Source: Planctomycetota bacterium (lineage in GTDB: Bacteria > Planctomycetota > UBA8108 > JACQVS01). From it: a DNA stretch of 64,000 nucleotides. Where the stretch lies: positions 81,002-145,001 of the forward strand of contig JANQLS010000148.1 of assembly GCA_028280485.1 (NCBI GenBank). Direction: 5' to 3'. Below, one piece after another: positions 26,808 to 36,616 of the stretch (the stretch's first letter is position 1; the number at the start of each line of letters is the position of its first letter). The position numbers were made by a program, and so were the translations under genes. Under the pieces are notes generated by a model. It was given only the letters and a program-made list of their open reading frames with translations. It was not told the DNA's origin and made no database searches.

Positions 26808-28328
26808 ATGCATTCCAAGATTAGGAATACACTTCTCTTCGCTGGGCTTTGCTTAGCGCTGGTAAGTTCTGCCACTCTCCGTGCAGAAATTATCGCTGAT
26901 TCAGTAGCCGACTGGGATCCTGCTGGTGTACAAGGAACCAATGGTTGGACTTACGGTTACTACAATGTTACCGATGATGCTCAAAATGGTGATGGTATCT
27001 ACCAAACCAGTGACATGATCGAATTTATTAACGATGGTTCGGGAACAGCTGCTACCGCTCCCCTTCCCCGTTTGAATCAAAATCCTGTTGATACCAACCA
27101 CTGGACGGGTAACAGCTACGATTTCCAAGGCAATCCTCCTTGGACCTTCATCAATCAAGCTGGTGGCCACCCCAATGGTGACAACCAAGAAGAAGAGCAT
27201 CACGCTGTCAAACGTTGGACCAGTGATTATGCTGGTGAAGTTCAGATCCAATCGTTCATCAAAAAGAACAATGGAAATGGTAACGGCGTTACTGCCATCG
27301 TTTATCACAATGGTACTGAAATTGATCGCATCACTATCGCTGGTGCAAATCAAGCCGGTCAAAGCTCTGGTGTTTTAGCTACTATCGCTGTAGGCGACCT
27401 GATCGAAATCCACCAGTCACCTGAAGGTGCCGATGGACTCCACTCTGATGGTTCAGATTCATCTGATTACAACTTGGTCATCGACAACTCACCTCCAGAT
27501 GATGACGGCGACGGAGTTCCTAACGCAGCTGATAACTGCCCCAATCGTTCTAATGAAGATCAAGCTGATTCAGACGAAGATGGTGCAGGTGATGTTTGTG
27601 ATAACTGTCCTGACGATGCTAACGCTGGTCAAGAAGATCACGACAACGATGGTCAAGGAAACGTATGTGACGATTCACTCCTCGCTCACTCGATCCTCGA
27701 CTTCACCGCTGACGGAACCTCAAACAATGGTTGGGATTCTGGATGGTACAACTTGACCACCGATGGCGATTCCACCTACAGTGCAGACGATGTAACAATC
27801 TTCAGTGTTGAAGATCACTGGAGAGGTTCTTCCTGGCGCTTGGTTCCAAGTAACGCTCCTTGGACCTTCGTCGCTGCTGAAAACACTCACCCCAATGGTT
27901 CTAACAGTGCTCCTAACGAAGAACACTGGGCTGTCCGTCGTTGGACCAGTAACTACGAAGGCGAAGTTCTGATTCGCGCTAATGGTAGAGCTCAAAACAC
28001 CAATGGTGGTGGTACTCGAATCAACCTCTACATCAACGGTCAACTCAGAGATTTCCGCCAATTGGCTGGAAACGATCCTGGCCAAAAAATCGTCCATGTG
28101 ACCAACGTTGCTGTCGGTGATGTGATCGATTTAGCTCTTACTCCTGAAAACGTCGATGGTACACGTGCAGACGGTGCTGACGGTACTTTCACCAGTATGT
28201 CTATCGACGCCTACGATGGCGTTGGTGTTCCTGTGGGATCACCCTTGACCTACGTCTTATTAGGCGGTCTCTTGTTGGCCATGGGTACTGTACTTCTTCG
28301 CAAAGTACAACCTGCTCAAGCTAGCTGA
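26808..28328 (+). CDS. surface protein with two DW-YGYYN modules and a C-terminal membrane anchor
   Basis: A 506-residue exported protein. Signal peptide 1-27 (MHSKIRNTLLFAGLCLALVS..., cleavage near LRAE). Module 1 (about 29-225) starts IADSVADWDPAG; thrombospondin type 3 repeats follow (230-290); module 2 (about 292-470) starts AHSILDFTADG and is shorter. Unlike its paralogues it has no EF-hand tail. It ends instead with SPLTYVLLGGLLLAMGTVLL followed by RKVQPAQAS, a hydrophobic helix plus basic residues, as in C-terminal anchor or sorting signals. The ATG at 26808 has GGAGGA four bases before it; the frame is open for 29 codons upstream but without a ribosome site. Codon use is biased toward GGT/GCT, suggesting strong expression, and a strong terminator follows. 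Confidence 0.87.
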   Translation: MHSKIRNTLLFAGLCLALVSSATLRAEIIADSVADWDPAGVQGTNGWTYGYYNVTDDAQNGDGIYQTSDMIEFINDGSGTAATAPLPRLNQNPVDTNHWTGNSYDFQGNPPWTFINQAGGHPNGDNQEEEHHAVKRWTSDYAGEVQIQSFIKKNNGNGNGVTAIVYHNGTEIDRITIAGANQAGQSSGVLATIAVGDLIEIHQSPEGADGLHSDGSDSSDYNLVIDNSPPDDDGDGVPNAADNCPNRSNEDQADSDEDGAGDVCDNCPDDANAGQEDHDNDGQGNVCDDSLLAHSILDFTADGTSNNGWDSGWYNLTTDGDSTYSADDVTIFSVEDHWRGSSWRLVPSNAPWTFVAAENTHPNGSNSAPNEEHWAVRRWTSNYEGEVLIRANGRAQNTNGGGTRINLYINGQLRDFRQLAGNDPGQKIVHVTNVAVGDVIDLALTPENVDGTRADGADGTFTSMSIDAYDGVGVPVGSPLTYVLLGGLLLAMGTVLLRKVQPAQAS

Positions 28329-28380
28329 GCAAAGAGCTTTAGGAACGAGAAATAACAATATTTCTCATTCCTAAAAAATC

Positions 28381-28419
28381 AAAAGGGTCCAACCTCGATG
28401 AGGTTGGACCCTTTTTTTA
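28381..28419 (+). terminator. terminator of the anchored module protein
   Basis: Stem AGGGTCCAACCTC with GAGGTTGGACCCT, loop GAT, then seven T (28412-28418), 55 bases after the stop. Confidence 0.93.
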
Positions 28420-28443
28420 TGTGGTCATAGTAGTCGACTCAAG

Positions 28444-28803
28444 GTAGTCCGTACTCTCCGAGTGCGGATAGTTGTCGGCTCACCCCGTGAGCCGGGACGG
28501 CACTACGATTTAATCCAATAATCATAAATGACTTAAATAGCGTCACCTAGTAGTCCCTCTCTGAGAGGCGATTTACAGCCAAAACATTGACGCTCGGAAT
28601 TACGGTTCGCTATGAATGGAGGCTTCACGGAAGGCTGAATACTCGAAAAGGTTGGCTTCAAAACATTTAATTTCTTTACCGGAGTCAAAAATCGCCCCGC
28701 GGAGCGGGACGATTACTAAAGTCACCTCTTCATGTAGATCCTGAATTTCTTGACGAATATCTCATGCTCAGGAAGGCCGCACATGGAAAGTGCGGACTAC
28801 ATT
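28444..28803. repeat. cluster of five GTAG-type hairpins in a gene-free stretch
   Basis: Forward copies at 28444-28467 (arms CCGTACTC/GAGTGCGG), 28471-28500 (GGCTCAC/GTGAGCC) and 28550-28570 (CCCTCT/AGAGGC); reverse copies at 28691-28718 (GTCCCGC/GCGGGGC) and 28775-28803 (CCGCAC/GTGCGG). The 960 bases from 28329 to 29286 hold these, a terminator and the leader of the next gene. A 76-codon open frame near 28.9 kb shows no protein-like features. Confidence 0.7.
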
Positions 28804-29223
28804 GGGCTCCTTTGTAAAATTTCTGGATGACTCGCCCCAAACCCCTGAAAATAAAGGAGTTCTTTAGAGCCACCGGGCGAAATCCCGAGTATAATTGCCA
28901 CTTGGTCTCAACCCGGATATCCAGTTAATTCCCCACTTTAGAGTCTTAATATCTCACTTCAATCGAAAGCAATATTGCTTCGATCCAGGAGTGTTGACGA
29001 GGAATAAAGTCGCGGAATACATTCATCCCCTCGCAGGGAAATGTTCTACCCAAATGACTTTAAGAGCATTCTGGAATGATGCCCCAGGTCAACCGGGTTC
29101 AATGATCGGGTGGAACTTTGACTGAGAAGAGCTCGTTGAGAACCTAAAGGAAAGCTTTTTAGTTAGATCGTTAAAATTCAGAAAATGCTTTCGATCCACT
29201 AGAAAGTTTTAGGGTCTTCAATT

Positions 29224-29246
29224 GTTCCTGTTGAACCAATAGGAAC
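29224..29246. promoter_or_regulatory. possible operator: GTTCCT...AGGAAC dyad
   Basis: GTTCCT and AGGAAC arms spaced by 11 bases lie 40 bases before the start of the CotH protein. The GTTCC word is shared with promoters of the other module proteins. The evidence is weak. Confidence 0.35.
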
Positions 29247-29286
29247 TTACAAATTTATCCCACCTAAATGACGAAGAGTGCACCCA

Positions 29287-32200
29287 ATGTCATTTCGATT
29301 CCTTAAGGCATTATTAGCCTTAACATTTTTACTAGCGTTATCACCCTCTTTAAAAGCCCAAGTTATCGCCGACTCCATCGCGGATTGGGCTGGAACCAAT
29401 GCCCAAGGCGCCAATGGTTGGACCTACGGGTATTACAATTATACGGACGACGGTAACAACACTTACTCAACGGGTGAGTTTGAAGCCTTCACCGCCGGTC
29501 ACTGGAGAGGAGATGCTTGGCGCTTAGTCCCCAGCAATGCTCCATGGACTTTCTTGGCTGAAGAAGGTGCCCATCCCAACGGAACGAACAGTTCTCCCAA
29601 TGATGAGCACTGGGCGATTCGCCGCTGGGAAAGTGACCACACCGGTCAGGTCGCTATTATCTACCGACTACGAAAAACCAATACCAACGGTGCCGGTACC
29701 AGTGTTCACCTTTTCCACAATGGAAATGAACTCGGCAAGATCAGCGTCGGTGGCGGAGACGCCGTCGGCTTTGAAGAAGTCGCTATCGTCAATATTGAAG
29801 ATGGTGATCTCATCGATTTAGCGATCACTCCCGAAGGACCGAGTGGAAACCGCAGTGACGGTAGTGACGGATCCGCCTTCAGCATGACGATCACCACGGA
29901 AATTCCGGAGATCCCCGACGAAGACGATGACCTCATCGCCGACGAAGATGACAACTGCCCCACGGTGGCGAATCCCGGTCAAGAAAACTCCGATGGCGAC
30001 ACCTTCGGTGATGCTTGCGATAACTGCCCGAATGTAACCAATGAAGCTCAAATCGATACCGATGGCGATGGCGCCGGTGACGACTGTGAAGATTCGGATG
30101 GTGACGGCCGGGTCGACTCATTAGATAACTGTCCCAATGATGCCAATGCTAATCAGGCAGACAGTGACAACGATGACGTCGGTAATGTCTGTGACAACTG
30201 CCCTAATCAATCGAATCCTTTCCAACAAGATCTCGATGAAGATGGCGTCGGTGATCGATGTGATCCCGATACTCCCGGTGGCTCTCCTGGCCCCTGGAAA
30301 GTGGCGATCAACGAAGTTCACTACAACCCACTTCAAGGCGATGACCTCGAATTCATCGAGCTCTATAACTACGGCACCGAAGACGTCAATATGACCTTGT
30401 GGAGGTTTGAAGAGGGAATCGATTTCCAATTTCCTGCCGGTTCAACTATCGGTGCGGGTGAATATTTAGTTCTCGCCCGTCACCCCGATGAACTCGCCTT
30501 GTTTTTCGGTTTAAACGAAGAAGATATCATTCCCTGGGGTGGTGGCTTCTTAGAAAACGGTGGTGAAAACATTCGCCTGATCGATTTCTTAGAATATGAA
30601 GTCGACGCTGTTAGATACGACGATCAAGCTCCTTGGACAGATTCGCCCGATGGGAATGGTGATTCACTCCAAAGAATCTGCCACTCAGCCTTAGGCGATA
30701 TCCCAGAAAACTGGTCGGGTGGAAATCCTTCCCCCGGAGCTGCCAATGAAGTTGCTAACGCTTGTCCCGCACCTCAACGACCAGCACCTTCGATTGCGAT
30801 CAATGAGATCAACTACCATCCACCGAATGGCCAAGATGCTTCCAATGAATATATTGAGTTGATCAATACCACTGCAGGAACCATCGATCTTCAGGGATAT
30901 GAATTTACTCAAGGTATTACCTTCGTCTTTGAAGACCCTACTCCCTTAGGTGCAGGTGAAATCATTGTCGTCTGTAGAAACAAAGCCGACTTTGAAGGAA
31001 CCTTTGGAGTCACCAATACGGTCGGAGATTTCGAAGGACAACTTTCAAACGGTGGCGAACGTATCACCTTAGTGGATGATTTAGGAGATCTCGTCGACTC
31101 GGTTCGTTACGGAGAAAAACGAGAGTGGTCGATGTCTGCTGATGGTCGCGGCCATAGCTTAGAAAAGATTTTAGCAACGGCTCCTTCGGATGATCCTTCG
31201 AGTTGGATGGACTCCGGAGCGGCTGATCCTCAAGCTGGCCCTGTCGATCCTGAATGGACCGAGGTTACCGTTGAAGGCGTGGCGACCAGTAGTCGAATTT
31301 ACTTTTATGTTGAAGAGCCCGGTCAATTCTTAATCGATGATGTTCGCTTGATCAACATCGATAACCCCGGCTTCAATTACATGCCCAATTTTGGTTTCCC
31401 CTCCAATTTAGGTGACTACGAAGGTCGAGGAAATCACTCGACTAGCCGATGGAGCCAAGCTCCTGGCGGAACTCAATTCGACGAACCCGCCCTACACTTG
31501 ATCTCAACGGGAACGGGGACTGGATCTTCTAACTCAGTCCGTTGTGAGGCGGTCGAAGCATTGAACCGTTCAACAGCCCTCACCTATCGACTCACCTTTA
31601 GGTACCTTCATGTTACTGGAAGTGAAAAACTCGTCGCTCGTCTTTCGAGTTCAACTCCCAGTCGAGGAATCTACTGGAGAAGAGGTGGAGCCGGCGCCGG
31701 AAACGTTAGCCCTGGTGTAGCGAACAACGTATCACGTACGGTAGTTCCCCCCATGGTTTCAAACTTTACTCGCTTCCCCGAAGAACCGACTTCATCCGAT
31801 ACCGTTTTGATCACCGCTCGTGCCTATGGCGATCCCACTGCCGTCAGAATGAACACTTGGTTGGGTAACACTCAACAAACGTTCAACATGAGAGACGATG
31901 GAAACGGTGGAGATAAGTATGCCGGTGATGACATTTGGAGTGTGGAAGTCCCCCCTCAATCGAATCAAACTGTAGTCACCTTCAACTTCACGGCGATTCG
32001 TGGCGGATCCGAAAGAAACAATCCACTTCGAACTGATGATACGGAACGCTACGGTTATTACGTCAACAACAACCAACCCGATTCCAACATTCCGGTTTTC
32101 CATTTCTTAGTTCCTTCGGGAAGTCCTAAGAGTTGGATTCGAGGATTAGCTTGTGGCTCTTATCGTGATTTCAATTTCGCCTTCCGTGGAGATGTCTACT

Positions 32201-34029
32201 ACAACGTCAGTATCCGCCGTCGTGGAGGTAGCGTATGTGGTTCAACCAAACCGTACTTGAAAGTTCGTTTCCACAAAGGAAACGAAATGAAATTTTCAGA
32301 GTTCCCCGCACATAAAAACCTTAACTTCCAAAGTCTTTGGACGGATAAGGGGCTCATGCGAGAAAACTTAGCTTGGACCGTTTTCGAACAAATGGCTCGG
32401 GCTTACTGCACTCATGAGTACATTCGAATCCAGACCAATGGAACTTATTTTGGCCTCTATGCTGCGTTGGAAAGACCCGATGGTCGATTCCTCGATCGTA
32501 ACGGACTGGATCCCGATGGCGATCTCTACAAAGCCACGGCTTCACGTGAAGATGCCAATGGAACCTACGAGAAGAAAACCAATGAACATGAAGGCGATTC
32601 ACTTCTTCGCTCCTTCTTAACCGAGCTCAATACCACGAGCTCAAACAACTTGGTCGATTTCTTCCAAAACAATACCGACCCCGATGCCATCATGGATTAC
32701 CAAGCGGGTCAAATCATCATCAACAACCGTGACTACCCCCATAAGAATCACTACCTCTTCCGTGATTCACAAACGGGTCTATGGCGCCCCACCGGTTGGG
32801 ACCTCGACCTCAGTTACGGAAAACGTTGGAACGGTGGTAACTTGGGTGTCAACAATGACCTCATGGATAATCCAGGAACAGATCCTTGGTACACCACCTC
32901 TGCACGGGGTGGCGGCGACGGAAACCGCCTGTTGAATCGATTCTTTTCTACCGCTGGTACTTTCTACCAACGTTCCTACATGATTCGATTGTGGGAAGCG
33001 ATGGAAGAAAAATACACCCTTCAGTACTACGCCGGGGTGATCGATTTCTTCGAAGATTACCTCTGGTTAGAGCAAGCTGATGACATCGCTGAATGGGGAC
33101 GCTCAGGTCCTTCAAACAATGATCCCACGGCTCCTCCAGAATTCCTTCCCAACTTGGATCGAATCTGGACTCACATCACGATCCGCCGAAATTTCCTTCA
33201 AAACTACATGAGAAACAACGAAGGCATGGGTGACCACGACAGTCTCAAGATCACTGAGATTATGTATAACCCCATCGGCTCGGAGGATCTCGAGTTTATT
33301 GAGGTGTGGAACAACTCCGGTCGCGACATCGATGTCACCGGTTGGACGATCGATGGCTTAGGGGATCAAAACACCCCTTGGCCCTTCCCCAACGGAACGA
33401 CGATTGCCAAAGATGAAATCTTCCTCGTCGTGAAAGATCCTGCTGACTTCGCCGCCGTCTACGGTAGCCCCGGCCGGGTCTTTGGTCCTTACTCGGGTCG
33501 CTTATCCAACAATGGTGAAGAACTTCGTATTCGCGACGATGGTGACGGTGGAGACGATTACCCCGCAACCGTCGAATACGTTCACTACAGTAAAGACGAT
33601 ACTTGGACTGAAGAAGCCAATAGCTTCGGTCCTTCCCTCGAGCTTACCGATGTTTCTGCGACTCGTAACAATGACGAAGGAGAAAACTGGCAAGCGTCAC
33701 AAAACCGCGGTGGTAGCCCTGGTTTCGTTGAAGGGATCATTTCTCCCAACTTGATCGTCTTCAAGCGGGGTGATTCGAATGCCGATGGCTTCTTAGACTT
33801 GGGTGACGCTGTTCATACTTTAGTTTATATGTTTGTATCTGGCGACGCTCCTAAGTGTCTCCAATCAGCGGACACCGATGGCAACGATGCCATCGAGTTG
33901 AATGACCCGGTCATGTTCCTCAACCATCTCTACCGAGGAACGGCTCCTCCCCCTCCACCCTATCCAGCGTGTGGACCGAGTAGCGATGCCGGCACTCTCA
34001 CCTGCCTCGAATCCACTCCTTGTACTTAA
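29287..34029 (+). CDS. giant secreted CotH-like protein with DW-YGYYN module, lamin-tail domains and dockerin-like tail
   Basis: A 1580-residue exported protein. Order: signal peptide (to SLKAQ, about 24); one DW-YGYYN module (IADSIADWAG, about 26-205); thrombospondin type 3 repeats (about 210-325); lamin-tail domains 1 and 2 (KVAINEVHYNPLQGDDLEFI and IAINEINYHPPNGQD); a beta-sandwich region; a CotH domain (about 940-1310) with YLKVRFHKGNEMKFSE, GLYAALERPDGRFL, NRDYPHKNHYLFRD and PTGWDLDLSYGK; a third lamin-tail domain (LKITEIMYNPIGSEDLEFIE); and a paired EF-hand module (GDSNADGFLDLGDAV, DTDGNDAIELNDPV). CotH proteins have an atypical kinase fold, and the spore-coat member phosphorylates coat proteins. 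ATG at 29287 has GAAGAG eight bases upstream; a GTG three codons earlier is less likely. Confidence 0.87.
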   Translation: MSFRFLKALLALTFLLALSPSLKAQVIADSIADWAGTNAQGANGWTYGYYNYTDDGNNTYSTGEFEAFTAGHWRGDAWRLVPSNAPWTFLAEEGAHPNGTNSSPNDEHWAIRRWESDHTGQVAIIYRLRKTNTNGAGTSVHLFHNGNELGKISVGGGDAVGFEEVAIVNIEDGDLIDLAITPEGPSGNRSDGSDGSAFSMTITTEIPEIPDEDDDLIADEDDNCPTVANPGQENSDGDTFGDACDNCPNVTNEAQIDTDGDGAGDDCEDSDGDGRVDSLDNCPNDANANQADSDNDDVGNVCDNCPNQSNPFQQDLDEDGVGDRCDPDTPGGSPGPWKVAINEVHYNPLQGDDLEFIELYNYGTEDVNMTLWRFEEGIDFQFPAGSTIGAGEYLVLARHPDELALFFGLNEEDIIPWGGGFLENGGENIRLIDFLEYEVDAVRYDDQAPWTDSPDGNGDSLQRICHSALGDIPENWSGGNPSPGAANEVANACPAPQRPAPSIAINEINYHPPNGQDASNEYIELINTTAGTIDLQGYEFTQGITFVFEDPTPLGAGEIIVVCRNKADFEGTFGVTNTVGDFEGQLSNGGERITLVDDLGDLVDSVRYGEKREWSMSADGRGHSLEKILATAPSDDPSSWMDSGAADPQAGPVDPEWTEVTVEGVATSSRIYFYVEEPGQFLIDDVRLINIDNPGFNYMPNFGFPSNLGDYEGRGNHSTSRWSQAPGGTQFDEPALHLISTGTGTGSSNSVRCEAVEALNRSTALTYRLTFRYLHVTGSEKLVARLSSSTPSRGIYWRRGGAGAGNVSPGVANNVSRTVVPPMVSNFTRFPEEPTSSDTVLITARAYGDPTAVRMNTWLGNTQQTFNMRDDGNGGDKYAGDDIWSVEVPPQSNQTVVTFNFTAIRGGSERNNPLRTDDTERYGYYVNNNQPDSNIPVFHFLVPSGSPKSWIRGLACGSYRDFNFAFRGDVYYNVSIRRRGGSVCGSTKPYLKVRFHKGNEMKFSEFPAHKNLNFQSLWTDKGLMRENLAWTVFEQMARAYCTHEYIRIQTNGTYFGLYAALERPDGRFLDRNGLDPDGDLYKATASREDANGTYEKKTNEHEGDSLLRSFLTELNTTSSNNLVDFFQNNTDPDAIMDYQAGQIIINNRDYPHKNHYLFRDSQTGLWRPTGWDLDLSYGKRWNGGNLGVNNDLMDNPGTDPWYTTSARGGGDGNRLLNRFFSTAGTFYQRSYMIRLWEAMEEKYTLQYYAGVIDFFEDYLWLEQADDIAEWGRSGPSNNDPTAPPEFLPNLDRIWTHITIRRNFLQNYMRNNEGMGDHDSLKITEIMYNPIGSEDLEFIEVWNNSGRDIDVTGWTIDGLGDQNTPWPFPNGTTIAKDEIFLVVKDPADFAAVYGSPGRVFGPYSGRLSNNGEELRIRDDGDGGDDYPATVEYVHYSKDDTWTEEANSFGPSLELTDVSATRNNDEGENWQASQNRGGSPGFVEGIISPNLIVFKRGDSNADGFLDLGDAVHTLVYMFVSGDAPKCLQSADTDGNDAIELNDPVMFLNHLYRGTAPPPPPYPACGPSSDAGTLTCLESTPCT

Positions 34030-34030
34030 G

Positions 34031-34057
34031 GTAGTAGGCACAAGCCGTGTGCCGTCT
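34031..34057 (+). repeat. GTAG-type hairpin directly after a stop codon
   Basis: GTAGTAGGCACAAGCCGTGT then GCCGTCT; arms GGCACA and TGTGCC. It begins two bases after the TAA of the CotH gene. Confidence 0.72.
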
Positions 34058-34085
34058 TCACTTTGAATTTATAACAAACTGAAAA

Positions 34086-34129
34086 AAAGAAGAGGTTCTA
34101 CTGCGAAGTAGAGCCTCCTCTTTTTTTTA
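34086..34129 (+). terminator. terminator of the CotH gene
   Basis: AGAGGTTCTACT-GCGA-AGTAGAGCCTCCTCT followed by eight T; the stem has a small internal mismatch. Confidence 0.8.
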
Positions 34130-34292
34130 TAAACAACAAACTTTGACATGAGCACGATACTTTCACAAAGAATCAACTAAACTCTTTGTGAACATTTTCG
34201 ATTCAGTGCGAACGAATCCCATATCGTGAATGACCATGAACTCACGTACTTTTTCCGTTCTCAGTTCAGACTTGGAGGGATTATCCAACGAA

Positions 34293-35960
34293 CTAATCCC
34301 CCGGTTTGTTGAGGGTCTTTTTTACCTGGGATAGAACTTCAGTACGACTTCCTACAGCCTGAAACATCCGCCTAAATGTGCGTACTTCCTTGGTCTCAAA
34401 CTTGAACATTTCATCGGCATACCTGACCCCTAAAGTTTGAAAATGTAATGAAGCTTCAATGGTTAGGGGCCAAGAGATCTGATCTATACTGATGGCATAT
34501 TCAGTAAAATCTTCACCTGCCTTAAAATTACTATCTTTCCCAATACCGATGGGGCGGAGGCGCCGATCTTCTCCTTTCCAGCCCTGGGGAAGAAGCCGAT
34601 TATCTTTTTTATAAGATGCTCCACGGAGCAATTGATAGGTAGGCTTACCTTCCACATCGGCCATCACCGCTTCATAAACTTGTACTTGTTCTGAAGAACT
34701 AATTCTCAATTGATGGGGGTAAACGGCCCCTCCAGATATTTCATTTGGTAGAGGCTTTTGATCGTGGCCTAAAAGCCTTCCTTCTCCATCGTAATCCCCT
34801 GAAGAGAGTAAAACCTTGCTCTTGGAATCTGTTACGGTCACCTTCAACCACAATCTTCGACTAGGGTAAGCGGTAGGCAGTTTATGGCCAGACAGATTAA
34901 CCACCTTAACCGGAATATACAGACGACCTTCGCTTACAGAGCTGATTCCCAGTTCTACCCTTGCTGATTGTGAGCTTAAAAATTTACGTGTTTCATTTTC
35001 AATTTTTTTTAATTGCTGGGATGTAGCTGTCACCTGGAGCTCTTCTGAAAACCGAGAAAGCAACCGGGGCAATAGAGTATTTCCCCCAACAAAAATATGA
35101 CGACCGTAAGGAGATCGATTTGAGGTGGGTGGAAAATTTCGCCCACCTGGATTCCGCACGATTCTAGTTTTAATAAGATTTCCATCTTCATCCTTGGTAG
35201 GAACATGGCAATCTTGACAGCTTTTCCCAGATTTGTTGGAAAAGAGAGAATTCTTCCACTCTAAATACGGACCTTGCTCAACGATCCCATGACCGGTAGA
35301 TGTTCCATCTGGACGCAAAGCCTGAGTAGTTAATGTGTGACAAGTCGCACAAAGTTCTGATTTTTGAATATGACTTCCGTAAGTTGGAGTAAAACCAGTA
35401 TGGTTTTCCATAGGATGTGAAAAAAGATCTCTATGCGGTCCAAATATTTTTGCTTCAGTATTTAACTTAAAATTTCCGTTGTAGCTTTCCTCATCGCCTA
35501 AATTATCTTCTGATATTTGATGGCAAACAGTGCAAGAGACCCCTTCCAGTGCCAATGCATTTAATTCTGTACCTTTGGTTAAGAGATCCTTCATTCCAAA
35601 ATTTAAACCATGAGCTTTTGCAGCAACCGATGCTAAAGGGGAATGACAACGAAGGCACTTTGACTCGATGTCGCGCTTTTTAGATGGGGTGTTCAGAACT
35701 TCAATGGATACTTGAGCCCGCCAAAATGGATCCCGAGCGGAATTAGCCATGGCTGACGCTTGCCAAAGATCATAGGGCGCGATGGGACGGTTCTTTGAAT
35801 CTCTCATCGCAGTGGCTCGTGAAGAATTGCTGTGACATAAACTACAATCCTTAGCGAGCATCAAACGTGGTTTGGCTTTTTCTTCTTCGAAACCAAATAT
35901 CGACTGAGATCCAATGAATAAACAAAGCAAGATCCTAGTTAAACTCTTTAATCCCATCAT
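34293..35960 (-). CDS. exported pentahaem cytochrome c
   Basis: A 555-residue periplasmic protein with five c-type haem sites: CSLCH (39-43), CLRCH, CTVCH, CATCH and CQDCH, all in the N-terminal half. The C-terminal half (from about 330) is a beta-rich domain without haem (VKVVNLSGHKLPTAYPSRRL is a typical motif of these multihaem proteins). It probably transfers electrons in the periplasm; a redox enzyme role cannot be excluded. The start chosen is the ATG at 35958-35960, which follows AGAAAGAG and gives a good signal peptide (LTRILLCLFIGSQSIFG). An ATG 19 codons earlier has no ribosome site. The gene is alone, with divergent or empty sequence on both sides. Confidence 0.87.
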   Translation of the reverse strand: MMGLKSLTRILLCLFIGSQSIFGFEEEKAKPRLMLAKDCSLCHSNSSRATAMRDSKNRPIAPYDLWQASAMANSARDPFWRAQVSIEVLNTPSKKRDIESKCLRCHSPLASVAAKAHGLNFGMKDLLTKGTELNALALEGVSCTVCHQISEDNLGDEESYNGNFKLNTEAKIFGPHRDLFSHPMENHTGFTPTYGSHIQKSELCATCHTLTTQALRPDGTSTGHGIVEQGPYLEWKNSLFSNKSGKSCQDCHVPTKDEDGNLIKTRIVRNPGGRNFPPTSNRSPYGRHIFVGGNTLLPRLLSRFSEELQVTATSQQLKKIENETRKFLSSQSARVELGISSVSEGRLYIPVKVVNLSGHKLPTAYPSRRLWLKVTVTDSKSKVLLSSGDYDGEGRLLGHDQKPLPNEISGGAVYPHQLRISSSEQVQVYEAVMADVEGKPTYQLLRGASYKKDNRLLPQGWKGEDRRLRPIGIGKDSNFKAGEDFTEYAISIDQISWPLTIEASLHFQTLGVRYADEMFKFETKEVRTFRRMFQAVGSRTEVLSQVKKTLNKPGD

Positions 35961-36147
35961 GGCTCTTTCTCGTGCTTGTTGCTTGATTCCCAAAGTATTC
36001 AAGATATTAAAAATCATTGCTGCGTATTCATATCCACATATCGCTATATTACGACATGTTAAATAGAAGGAAAAATGTTAATTTATACTGCGACATTCCA
36101 TCCTAGGGGTAAGGAGTGGTTACCTCTTCTGAGTCGTGTGCATAAGG

Positions 36148-36613
36148 TAGGACGAATTTTTTTTCCAGCTACGGCGCTAACGCTACACCTAAAATTCAAT
36201 AGCGCCCTCCAGTTAAGTTTCATCCTCACCCTCGTTTACACTTCGGGCTTGAAATGGTCGAATCCGTCATTCCAAGCGCGAAGCGTCAGCGAGTGACGAC
36301 TATTGATTGAATCGCGCTCAAAGTTTAGGACGAATATTTTTTCCTGCTTCGGCGCTAACGCTACACCTAAAATTCAATTGCGCCCTCAAGTTAAATTTCA
36401 GCCTAACCCTCGCTGACGCTTCGGGCTTGAAATGGTCGAATCTGTCATTCCAAGCGCGAAGCGTCAGCGAGTGACGACTATTGGTTGAATCGCGCTCAAA
36501 GTTTAGGACGAATATTTTTTTCCAGCATCGGCGCTAGCGCTACACCTAAAATTCAATTGCGCCCTCCAGTTAAATTTCATCCTCACCCTCGTTTACACTT
36601 CGGGCTTGAAATG
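36148..36613. repeat. tandem array, about 2.6 copies of a 178-bp unit
   Basis: The phrase TAGGACGAAT starts at 36148, 36326 and 36504, an exact 178-base period. Each unit holds GGCGCTAACGCTACACCTAA, an AGCGAGGG-type repeat in reverse (ACCCTCGNTNACNCTTCGGG) and, 20 bases on, a forward relative (CCAAGCGCGAAGCGTCAGCG). The third unit breaks off after CTTGAAATG, next to the sulfatase stop at 36617. The units differ by about 5%. No gene is seen between 35961 and 36616. Confidence 0.85.
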
Positions 36614-36616
36614 AGA

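Noticed and set aside
28895..29125. A 76-codon open frame on the plus strand
   Set aside because: No ribosome site, no protein-like composition, and it lies in repeat-rich leader DNA.
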